Of a DNA stretch of 64,000 bases, positions 11,573 to 22,153 are shown in pieces. The notes below the pieces were generated by a model. That model was not told where the DNA came from. It saw only the letters and a list, made by a program, of their open reading frames with translations, and searched no databases. Within the stretch, counting starts at the first letter, position 1. Each line of letters begins with the position of its first letter. The DNA is from Scytalidium lignicola (taxonomy: Eukaryota > Ascomycota > Leotiomycetes), in NCBI GenBank assembly GCA_002812745.2, contig NCSJ02000037.1, forward strand, positions 1-64,000, given 5' to 3'. The translations under genes were made by a program, and so were the position numbers.

Positions 11573-13087
11573 ATGGTGGTGACTTGTCCATACTACGTTG
11601 ATGAGGATCCAGCATACCAACGTGGTGGTAGCCGAAGTTATTCAGCCTTGGATGAAGCATCTACACCAACATCCAGCGAAGGGAATATCAACGGCTCCCG
11701 TAACTTCAAGTTTCCTGCAAAAGAATTACAGGGAAGCCAGAGGAATTCGGAGGCAGAAAATAGCAACTCGCAGCCAAGGCGTAGAATTCCAGTGGCGGTA
11801 TGGCACCGGTCTCTTTTGAAGTCGTTAGGACTGCCAGTGCTGATTACGTCTGACTACAGTGTGGTCGATGTCGAAAACGCAAGATTCGATGCAGTGGTGA
11901 TCCAGGTAATGGTGGAGCATGTATCAATTGCAAAACTTCAGGCCATGAAGTGTGCCAATTCTTGAGAGTAAGCTATCGTGAGAACCATCAACTCATTATA
12001 TTATACTGATTTCATGATTTAGGTTTCATCTAGAGAAGCACTACTTAAATTTGAGCCCCCCGAGTTTCCATATCCGGGTGGCAGCCGGCATTCACCATAT
12101 CGCCTGATGGATCTTGGAATATATGGCCAACAGACATTTGGTTCTCAGGTCACAATTGAGAACGATGGACTACCTCAATATCGAGCTGGAGCTGTCATGG
12201 CACATCCATTTACGGGTAGAAATAACTACGCAACAATAGGTCCATATGGGGCTAACTATGCAGACGGCGTAGATTATGGTTTAGACTCCGGTAGTTACCA
12301 GGTGACCCATCCACACCAGGTTGAATTCTCTCAATCAACTTATAATCCGGCTAGCACTGTCCGGTCTTGGTTGTCACCACAGTCGAGGGCAGCTTCAGGG
12401 TCCTTATTTCTTGACCCAGAACAATCTTACAACAATACTCCACCCTACTATCAAAACGATATGCTTAGGCTACAACAAACAAGCAGTGCAGAGTCGGAGA
12501 ACTTTGCGTCGAGTAGCTTGCCATCATCCCTTCAAGTACCAGCCCAGATGGGTAACAACGACCGTGTGTTGCCTTTTCCTTTGCCAAATCGACCTGTTCA
12601 AATAGCGGGCCAATATCTAAAACCACAAGAGAGTAGTCAACTGCCAGTAATTCAAACTTACAACCGCCGAAACCAAGGCAATGAAGGACGTGGAACTCCT
12701 GGAAAACTCTTGAAGAGCAACATAGACAATGCTCTCCTATCGATGTCACAGCCTTACTATCCAATGCCAAGTAGCCAAGACTGTCCATCATCAGCTCAGT
12801 TCGATGGTCTCCAAGAATATAGCAACAGCACTAGCAATAATTCTCTCTTTCGAGATAGTGCTATGAGGAGCGACTCATCGGAATTATCTTACGGCTATGG
12901 CCCAAGCAGTGGAAGCTCAAAGCGAGGATCAGAAAGTACGCAAAGCACAAGTGATAGCTCAATTTCTACATTGGCAAACGGTCAACAGTATGTGCCACAT
13001 GTTCAAGCTTCATATCCTGCACCTCCTATGATTGAGATAAGGCCTGCTTCAGTCCGACGCACTACAGAGAGTCTTCAGACAGTATAG
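11573..13087 (+). CDS. Zn2Cys6 zinc-cluster transcription factor
   Basis: Model: 11573..11797, 11860..11967, 12023..13087, 465 aa. Exon 2 encodes the zinc cluster: CGRCRKRKIRC, then a 9-residue spacer, CINCKTSGHEVC, giving C-x2-C-x6-C-x9-C-x2-C-x6-C, preceded by RRRIPVA. The cluster therefore sits at about residues 76-104, not at the N-terminus. The remaining 350 residues are Ser/Gln/Asn/Tyr-rich and low in structure (YGYGPSSGSS, STQSTSDSS); the fungal_trans middle homology domain is not visible. A nuclear DNA-binding regulator is the safe reading; target genes are unknown. The start codon directly follows a CACAG that could be the acceptor of a leader intron. The gene stands alone between two long non-coding regions. 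Confidence 0.88.
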
Positions 13088-16000
13088 CTTCAATATTCCT
13101 AAAGTTCTGTTCTGTCTCTTCCTTTTTAAACCCTTATCTATGGAGTCTTGCCGAATCAGAGTACGTATCCATTATCAGAGAACGGCGTTTGAATAATCAC
13201 AGCAAAACAAACTCCCGTACTTTTACCTAATTCTGGATTACCATTTCAACCAAGATATTATCACCATCTTACTTAATTTCTTTTTTAAATTAACAATGTA
13301 TAGTACAGATATGGGTTTCATTACTTTCCAAACAACAATTTGGAGGACTAATACTTGGGAAAAGCAAGGAATGGTAGCTGGTTGAATGCAAAAAAAGTCG
13401 GATTTAAGTGAAAGGTCTAGATCGGGATTGCATGGAGTCTTTGGCATCGAAAGCAGTTTTACCTGGTTGGGCTTTGGCTATGTCACTGCATCTTGTACTC
13501 TCGGATTTCACTTCTAGCTTAAAGTGACTTTAAGTATAATATAGTATGGCTATTTTGACCTTGCAATACTTCATGATATACAGCTGTTCTGCTGATCTTT
13601 AAAGTCAGTCACGGAATAATTTTTAGCCCCTTTGCTTCTTCTCCTACATTAGCCTCTCTCAAAGATTAAAATCACGAAGTTGTGTTCATTCCTAATAATG
13701 TGAAAAACTTGGAATTGAGTTAAGATATGCCTGACCCTTCCTTCTCCTAAACTGCAACAACAAATAACTGGGCTTGGGACACAGGCCCAATCCCTTGTTT
13801 TCTTGTAACCAAACCCAAACTTATCTACAACAAACTGAATTGTGCATCCTATTCCTCTCATCCGGTAACGTGGACTGGAGTATGTTGCAGAAGGCTCTTT
13901 CTCTACCACACGTTGCAACACAAAGATCTCAGGCGGGTACCACTGTGGGGGAACAGTGTGTGAGGCAAGGAGGTGAGCACCATAACGCTCAGCCCGTACA
14001 GAGACTCAGCAAGCCGACGGAGAGGTGCATCTCACATGTTAATCCTTCTTCCTAGTATTCGGTCGATCCTTCACTCTGGTATACTTTCCTGGATCGGATA
14101 TTACCAGATGCAACTTTATGCACCTGTCCAAAAGAGGTTTCCATGGCATCTTTTAATTCTGATTCACCACTCATAACTCTCTAGCAGAGTCAGGATCATA
14201 GAGACCGTTTAGGTTTGAACACAGATGGGAGTTGTTACACAGGTTGATAATCCACTTCGCACCTCGGCCTTTTCACTAATGAAAAGGGGCAAATGCAGTG
14301 TTCACTTGAAACAGCAATTTCCAGCCCTCTATCTTTCTTAGAAGGGATTAGTTGAGTTCCGGTTTTCTGGAACGTCATATTTCTCATTTGCTTCCTTCTT
14401 TTGGAAATGGGACGAGATGAGATGTGATATGTCACATAGGCATTCATAAGCCACTCGTGGAATACGAGACTTTGTTTGGCTTTCAGAGGTTACATGGGAG
14501 AGTTTAATATCTGCGTTTCAACAACTTTCAGCTGATGTTTGATTAAGATTTTAGTTGGGCTGGCGCAATCACCTACCTTGCTGATTGTAAACAGATAATT
14601 AAGTAGATGTCCCACAACCACAAACATGTACTTCGCAACTACATTTCGCAGGTAACCAGCTTGTCTTTAATGGCTTAAAGTCATCGATTGAATTTGGTCT
14701 TGCGTATATATCCCCTGTGTGACAGAGAGGAAGTGGAGGTGGAAGTCCTATTGCCTGTGGAGGTCTACGATGAGATGAAGGCGGCAATGGAGGTGGAGGG
14801 GCGCTTTTCTCGGAAAGAGGATGTGGAAAGTTCTTTTCGTTGAAAGGAAAGTTGGAGTGAAGCCCCCAAAGACTGAGACTGCTCCACACTTTCCAGATGA
14901 AACTCATAGTATATCGTAGTTTGTATAATACTAACAGCTGCAAGAGACGTTGGAGACGTTGGTGAAGCTGACGCTTGGAATTTGGAGGGGAAGAGAGTGA
15001 TTATTCATAATACAGAAAACCAAGCTTAAGTCGATTTGTTCCCTAAAGGAGCAAGTGAGAGGACTCTTCATGCATGTCTTATTTTGCCCGATAAGTCATG
15101 CAATAGGTGGTTAATGCCTTCAGCGAGAGAGAAGGCAAAAATGACAATCCTAGACCATCATATCCCACAAAGTGATAACTTGTTGATTTCATTTAGTAGT
15201 TGGCTTTTCTATTACATGTAAACTTAAAAATCTAAAATTAGAAATGGTGTATTTAATTGTCGACGTTGACAATTAAATACACCATTTCTAATTTTAGATT
15301 TCAGTAATCGCCTGATGCCTAAAGCATCTGTTAAATTCCCTTTTGAGCTTTCTAGCCAAACTTTGCTGTCAAGCTAATAGCTGGGGAAATTTTGCAAATG
15401 AAGACGATATTACTCTCGTGCTGGAATACCGAAACTTGAAACTCCAGGCCTCTTACGCACGTTCAAGGTCGCTTGATTTAATTGCAACATATATAATTCT
15501 TGCAGGTTTGATAGCATGTGGATGGTGATCTCGCCAACTCCAAGACCGCTCTGAAAGCGTTGGACCGGTATATGGAGCTTAATTCTACTTGTCATGAACA
15601 GGGCATAAATCCATAAATTACAAGTAAAATTTAGAATGAGTAGAGACAAGTTACATTAGTACACGACTCTCCAAGCTTATTGTTAGAGCTTTCTATAGAT
15701 CATCAATGTGGTGTTCATAACAAACAAGATTTAGAGTAAATCGTAATACCATTCCAATGCTCATACCAGACATACCCTCCAGTACTAAGAGACGAGAATT
15801 TTCTCACACTTCTTCGTTTGACTCATATTATCGCATCTAAACCATATCTTAACCCTTAACCTTATTTAAGGTTATCTAATTTAAAAAATTCCACCCAATT
15901 TTGTTCGTGATGTTCGTGATGATCGGGGATTTTTAATACAATTACAATAGCTCATCACTGCCCAATTCTAAAATCGAGAAGCTTTTAACTCAAAAATAAC

Positions 16001-16119
16001 TTTCAGGTACTAGAGCTTCCGAAAGACGTTTCGCCTGTTGAATATACGAAGAGTTGGATTGACTGCATTTTGTCACTTCAGGGACCGAATGAGAGTCGAG
16101 AGCAGCCTATCGTTCTAAT
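13088..16119. other. Long non-coding region between two regulator genes
   Basis: About 3 kb between the convergent ends of two Zn2Cys6 genes. It contains the 34-bp-arm hairpin at 15228-15301. A/T-rich stretches lie at 13240-13300 and 15830-15900. No gene is supported; a Pro-rich minus-strand frame near 14600-14940 lacks codon or family evidence. Confidence 0.5.
15228..15301. repeat. Perfect inverted repeat: 34-bp arms, 6-bp loop
   Basis: Arm 15228-15261 is the exact reverse complement of arm 15268-15301; the loop is GACGTT. The arms are about 79% A+T apart from a GGTGT core. Outside the arms identity stops at once. No terminator role for a coding gene is obvious: the nearest stop codon (16120, minus strand) is over 800 bp away. 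It shares no sequence with the 9030 hairpin. Confidence 0.95.
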
Positions 16120-18655
16120 CTAGACACCAGTAATGAATTGATCCCATGAAGTCTAGAGAAACACTTATTAGTAGAAAAACTTTCAAGTTGATAATATGTC
16201 CAGCTTACCCAGTCTAGGTCGGTTGGTTCCTTTTGGTTCATGTCATCACCGAACGAACTTAAAACTCCTCCAGAATCAAAGAGATTATCTTGAAGAGTAT
16301 TGTTACCAGTAGGCAGTGTTGATAATAAAGGTATTCCGAGGCCAAACTTGTCCCAAGAATACTTCACAAATTTACCGTCTTTATTCAAATCCATCTCAAC
16401 CAATGCGGCGAGGTCGCTTTCGTTGGATTCGGAAGTGTTTCTATCCATTAAGTCTCTGCTTTTGAGGAAAATCTTACGCACAACAGCAGTAAGTATGTTA
16501 ACAACTCTAGCCGCATCATTGGAATATGGAGCGACATCAGCCCAGATATCTATTGACTGCTGTAGAGCCTTGAGTTTCTCGATGGCCGAGATATCTAATC
16601 CATCACACTCGACCTCTTTCAATGACCCATGGCCCACATAGTTATCATAGCATGCTTTTAGCTCTAGAGAGAGTAACATAGCAGCTAGGAGGAAATCATG
16701 ATTAGAGGTGTTGAAATGATACCACTTCATTCCTTCCAAAGGACCTCCAGGAAGCGACGCTTGATGTAAACCCGCTTGAATGTCGAGCAGATTTATTGCC
16801 GCCGTCATACATGCTCTGTGGGAATAAAAGAATATCGGCTCTGACTTATCCACAGGGGAAAAGTTCCAATATTTGCGATGCAGCACACACATGGCTTTGT
16901 TATACAATAATTGAAGCATATATCTTCCCATAATACTTCCCGGAGGATCGTTCCGCATTTCTTGAAGTGAGTGCAGTTGGAGCTCAGATGGAACCATTGC
17001 CTGGGCTTCCATGAGCATTGCATCAAGCCTCATCACTTCCTCATACGGCTGAGGAGTGATTGCTTGGATATGTTCAATGATATGACCATATGCAGTCATG
17101 ATATTTGACTTCACAATATGGTAGGTGGAATCTGTCATTTCCGTCAGGGGTCGCGATGGGGGCAGGACCTTCATATCCTCGCAGAGCTCATCATCAAAAA
17201 GATTGCTAGCTGGTTGTGTGTCACATTCTGCATATCTGACAGCTTTAGGCAGCCCAATCTGCACTGAAAACATGAGCTCATGATGGCACACGGAAAGCCA
17301 AAGTCGACGCCTCATCTCGGCCTGAAAAATGGATATATTTGGATGCTTTGAGGGATCACGATGATATCCTTGCTGCAAAGCTAAACGCATTAAAGTAGCT
17401 GACATTAGCCACGCACCTTTATCGCCTTCACTCTGATCGCCATATTCTGCGAAAGAATGGAAGAGCAGGGTTTCTAGCATGAATTCTGAGGGTTTGCTGA
17501 TATCTTCAATGGCAATACACTGGGCCGTTCGGATACGGTAGAGTTCTGCAAGAACTAATAGTGTTCCTTGGTACTCAGGAGGCTCATCATTATAGTGCTG
17601 GTAAGACTGCAGCGCTAAACAGAGCATTGAGTATAACATTCCGATCCAAATAATCTTCGTTTTCGATGGCTCTGCCCAGAAGGCATTGTACTGCGACTAG
17701 TTTAGTCATTGACGAGGCTCATGATTCATCTTCACTATACCTGTTTGAAGAAAGTTGGCCGATGGATAACCCCTGAGGTACTAGTTAAAACTAGATTCGA
17801 TACTTTAGTTAGAATTATTGCTGAAACTAACCTTGCGTTGGAATACAGGGATTATTATCCTCAAAGAATCGATCAACAAGTTTGTCAGTAGCATCTCTTG
17901 ATGGTAAAGACGCAAGTATCGTTGCTCGATCCGGGGGCGATGATAGTCCGGTTAAGAGGCTAGGCCGATAGGCAGGTAGAGGAGGTAAAGCAACCTTAGG
18001 GGGCACTTTCTCTTCACTCCCAGTCCAAACAGCTTTCAAAGCATTAAGCTAGGTGAATAATTAACATTGGGTAACAAAAGGAGGAAGAGAACGGAAATCG
18101 GTATCAAAGAGCAGAGAACTGAATACTACTCACATCTTGAAGGATATGATCCCAACCCTTACACTGCACTTCAGGAAATGCCTTTATAGAGCTAGAAATA
18201 TCAACGCTTCCATCAGGGCTTAGACTAGACGGAGTAAAGCAAGTCCTCATCTCTGCTTCACTTGCTATAACTGCACGAATCGTGCCCTCAAGGTGAAGTA
18301 CTCTGTTCCATACATCGCCTATATCCACCCGGTCATGGTTATTCTGGGACTTCTTTATCTGCGCCTTTTCGGCGTAAGAGCACGATGTGTCTCCCCGTAC
18401 TATGCAGTTCTGGCATGGCTGCTCCCGATTACATTTCAACCTATATAACCTATTAGATCTCCATCTATGGCGGAGAGTATGAGGTTGCTCATGTTAAGTC
18501 GTGTATACTCATCTCATCCATGAGACATGTAGCTGAGGTTTGTAAAGCCTAGCCAAACACGAGGAAGGGAGAGCTTACTTTCTCACTCGACAAGCACTAC
18601 ATGAAAGAGGTATCCGTTTCCGCGTGTGCCGATGAGCTAGCTTAGAATTATCCAT
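16120..18655 (-). CDS. Zn2Cys6 transcription factor with fungal-specific regulatory domain
   Basis: Model: complement(16120..16152, 16209..17690, 17741..17772, 17832..18048, 18134..18440, 18579..18655), six exons, 715 aa, all phases consistent. The zinc cluster CSACRVRKLKC-CQNC-C spans the first intron, preceded by the basic RHTRKRIP. The middle homology domain (Fungal_trans type) runs from about residue 190: RFFEDNNPCIPTQGVIHRPT, LAELYRIRTAQC, MSATLMRLALQQGYHRDPS and EMRRRLWLSV, all typical. The small 32-bp exon encodes VIHRPTFFKQ. The last exon supplies TSWDQFITGV, a usual end for this family. It shares a 374-bp promoter with the divergent regulator at 19030. Target pathway unknown. Confidence 0.9.
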
Positions 18656-19029
18656 GTAGGATCTATTAACTATATATATCTCCCAACGTGCTGCTTGCTG
18701 GTGAAAACCCTCAAGCCCATATTGAATGCAGTTTTGAACTCGGAATTGACTAAACCTGATGGCCCACCCACCTGGGCTCGCATTGGTTCAGCCTCGTCGA
18801 GTTGCTTAGGCGCCGCCTTCTTGCAGCATGTGTAAGCATGCTGACATATCAACCCGCAAGCCTTGCCATTCCGCCGATCCGGCGGAGATAAGCTTCTAAT
18901 TCCTAAATCCTCTCTTGCACACCACAAGCTGATTAATAAACTTACTTTTTTACCAGAACTGCAGTAGAACCTTGCGGTTTATTCCCTTCCTTTAAACTTT
19001 GAAACGATTTGATAGGCTGTACCAATACT
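18656..19029. promoter_or_regulatory. Shared divergent promoter of two Zn2Cys6 genes
   Basis: 374 bp between start codons. It holds a perfect CCG/CGG palindrome at 18871-18885 immediately followed by AGATAAG, a GATA-factor site. An 85-codon minus-strand frame crosses it, but it has no family evidence and overlaps the control elements. Confidence 0.6.
18871..18885. promoter_or_regulatory. CCGCCG-ATC-CGGCGG palindrome, candidate zinc-cluster site
   Basis: Six-base arms around ATC. Zn2Cys6 dimers bind paired CGG triplets; inverted CCG/CGG pairs are the classic arrangement. It contains nested pairs with spacings of 3 and 9 bases. Its place between two Zn2Cys6 genes suggests auto- or cross-regulation (inference). 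Confidence 0.55.
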
Positions 19030-21277
19030 ATGATTCCCGTAAAGCTCTCAAACAGCCTTGCTATGGAGGACGAACACAGAAGGAAGCGAGTACGTAAAGG
19101 TACCCGAAGCTGTTGGGAATGTATGCTCCCCGTCATGGACTTACACTTTTTGAATCCTTGTATTGTAGTTGGAAAAAAAAACTAAACTTGAAATACAGGC
19201 AAGCGTCGCAAGGTTAGGTGCCAGTTTAGTTCGGACGAAGTCAGCGTCTGTACTGGATGTCTTGCTCGAGGTACTTCTTGTGTAAGCCAGGAATTTCCAG
19301 AAGATCACGATTCGGCCAGTGGTGGTGCTTATAGCATTGGTGAACGACTGGGGCGTGTTGAATTGCTGCTTGAAAAGATCGTGACCAAGATTGAATCGTA
19401 TGAGCGAGATGAGGAATGTCAAGCACTCCCGAGCCCTGAGAGGTTGGGCACAGATGTTCTCACGCCTTCGCAGCATGACAATGCCCCTGTACTATCTCTC
19501 TTTGATAACGTGATGGTTTGTCCTCAATTAATCCTCTTCATGTCAAGATAGGAGTTCTGATAGTCTAAAGATTGGCCGTCGCAATGTTACCCCCAAGGAC
19601 CCAGAGCACTCTATTCCTACACCAAGCTCTGTTCATTCAGGAAACAAGACGCCTCAATGCAGACCACCATCTAAAATTGAGCGGATTCGCCAGACTCTGG
19701 CTGACCTTCTTCCATGCCAGAAAGACGCGGATTTAATTAGCTCAGAGAGCTTTTCCATACTGATTATTCACGCCATCTCTCCACATATAGGCGCCTTTTC
19801 AGAACAAAATATCAAAAATATTTCCAGTACCTTCAATATGACTGAAGTTTCTAAACAACATCCTACTTATATAGCAAGAACTTTGCTATATATTGCGGTC
19901 AGTATCCAGCAGCTCCCTTCGGATTTCGATTTCTCCAAATTGAGCTTGGTTCCTTCTGCAGAAGCACGAATAGAAAAGTATATGGCCACTATTCAAGCTC
20001 TAGTGATTGCAGATGACGAATTGGTCTGCTCACTCCTAGGGCTCGAATGCCTGCTTCTACAAGGGCTGTTTCATACCAATGCCGGAAGTTTACGAAGGTC
20101 CTGGCTAGCATTTCGGCGAGCCCTCAACGTCGGACAGTTAATGGGCATACATAGGCCCGAATATTCAAATTCTCCACAAGCTATTCCAGGCGGATCGCAA
20201 ATGTGGCATCATATAGTTCGAGCTGACCGTTATCTTGGTCTACTCCTCGGTCTTCCATTTGGCTCATCTGACAATACGTTTGGTCCTGATGAGACTTTCG
20301 ATAACCCAAAGATAGACAAAGACGAGCTTTACAATAGGAATCTAAGCATAATAGCAGGCGGGGTTATGGAACGGAACCAGACCGAGTATACGCACGCGTT
20401 TGCCACGACTCAAGAACTAGACGAAAAGTTAGAGAATCTCGCTCGAGAAATGCCAGATTCATGGTGGGAAGTCCCTCAGGCATTTATCAGTGATCGATCT
20501 GTTGAGTGTATCGACCTTTTCGACCGTCTCATGACACATTTCTGGCATTATCAACTCGAGGCGTTATTGCACCTCCCGTTTATGCTTCGAGCATCAACCG
20601 AAAGGCGCTACGAATACAGTAAATTTAGTTGTCTAAAAGCATCAAGGGAAATGATCTATCGATATCTCCTTCTAAGATGTAGTCCTTCTGGGACATTTTG
20701 CTGCAAAACCATAGATTTTTCAGCCTTTACAGCCGCTGTGACTCTTTTCCTCGGTCTTCTTGAGCCAGGGCAAAAGATGGAGACTTCTGACGACAGGCAA
20801 CAAAGAGAAACTGATCAGGCATTGGTAAAAGCTGTTGCAGATGGTATGGAAAAGCTAGCGACTGAAAAGAAAGATCTACTTGCTGCACAGAGCGCAGAGG
20901 TTATCAGAACCCTGCTCGCCATCCGGAACTCACGCAGCCATTCTGGAAACCTACGGCTTACAATACCATACTTCGGCACTATCAGTATTTCTTGCACACC
21001 GCCATCTTCGAACGAGACACCGAAGAATTCCATAAGCGTATCAAACCAGCAGGCTGTGATGAACCATCAAGTTCCAGATCAACAGTGGCCTAGTGAAGAT
21101 TTATCTTGCTCTCAGAACCCCTTTGCCGTTCCTGTTGTGTCTTTCATGAGTAGTCAGTTCCCGCCTGTAGTCGGCGATCCACTAAACCCATTGGAAGGCT
21201 GGCAGTCTCAGGAAGCAGAGAACATGTATTTTGATAGCCTGCTGAATATTGACCTCGAGAGCAACTGGAAGTTCTAG
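19030..21277 (+). CDS. Zn2Cys6 transcription factor
   Basis: Model: 19030..19120, 19199..19515, 19571..21277, 704 aa; an in-frame ATG at 19063 is an equally good start (693 aa). The zinc cluster is split by intron 1: RSCWEC joined to KRRKVRC, then CTGCLARGTSC. A short coiled segment follows (RLGRVELLLEKIV). The regulatory domain covers about residues 190-560 (IERIRQTLADLLP, YIARTLLYIAVSIQQLP, SWLAFRRALNVGQLMGIHRP, RADRYLGLLLGLPFG), as in the fungal-specific regulatory family. Intron 2 uses GTTTGT and the acceptor CTAAAG; other acceptors in that interval break the phase. The C-terminal 100 residues are polar. Divergent from the 18655 regulator. Confidence 0.9.
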
Positions 21278-22153
21278 GTTTTCGAGTCTTACAGTTAATG
21301 TATCTGGCTACTGGAGTTCAAATGTGCTTTTTATTAAGGGATAATGGGGTCATATGGCGTTTTAGCATCATCGATACCTCTTCTCCATTTATTACAGTTT
21401 AGGATGACACTAGGTTAATCTAGGAACAATGATGACCCTTTTATGACTAGGAAATCATTGATGAATAATGTTTATACTTCACTCTTCTGGCTTTTATTTT
21501 AATTTTTAATTTTATTGTTAGGATATCTATATATAGTGTGACAGCTCACTATATAGTGGGACCGTACAGTACATAGTACAAGTACAACTGCCAACTTGTA
21601 ACGCCAATTATTAATAATTGCTATGGTCACCGCTACTTTATGTGTATTTGACCCTCGCGTAGTTCTCTGAATCCACAGCTAATACAATAGATCTAGACTC
21701 CCTTGTACATTTAAACATGTGCAATTATCACACACATACACTAGAGAATAATAGTCTCAAGGCCAACATGCTTGCCTAAGTGTCAAAGCCATTTGATTTG
21801 CGAATTTGTATCCCTAGAAGTAGAATATATTAGATAAAAAATTACACTGCTAGTCTTCAATTTGCATCATTCTGTGACTGTTCTCTCTCTCTTACATAAC
21901 TCAGCTCTCGATCATAAAACCATTCCCAAAATCCACGTCGCGGACATCAACATGCATAAAACATCTTCACAATAACAGAACAAAAGGGGGTATCCGAACT
22001 GATTCCCCACAACGCCGACGATAATGCAACAATCTTTCCCCAAAATCTACCAAAGTGAAACAAAGGAAAAGCTTTCGCCGTTAGGCAGGCCCATATCGTA
22101 CCATCCTCCGACTATGCACATAAATACGCACAATTAACATTATATGACAAATT
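21278..22153. other. Intergenic between convergent genes
   Basis: About 880 bp, A/T-rich. A small inverted repeat around 21530-21558 ends in CACTATATAGTG; it lies in the expected 3' untranslated region. No gene seen. Confidence 0.5.

Noticed and set aside
14599..14943. Pro-rich 114-codon frame on the minus strand
   Set aside because: No family resemblance, no clear splice partners, A/T-rich flanks; low-complexity Pro run can arise by chance.
16120..21277. Two regulators as part of a secondary-metabolite cluster with the prenyl synthase and transporters
   Set aside because: Genes in between are housekeeping or unknown scaffold proteins; no polyketide, peptide, terpene-cyclase or P450 genes are present.
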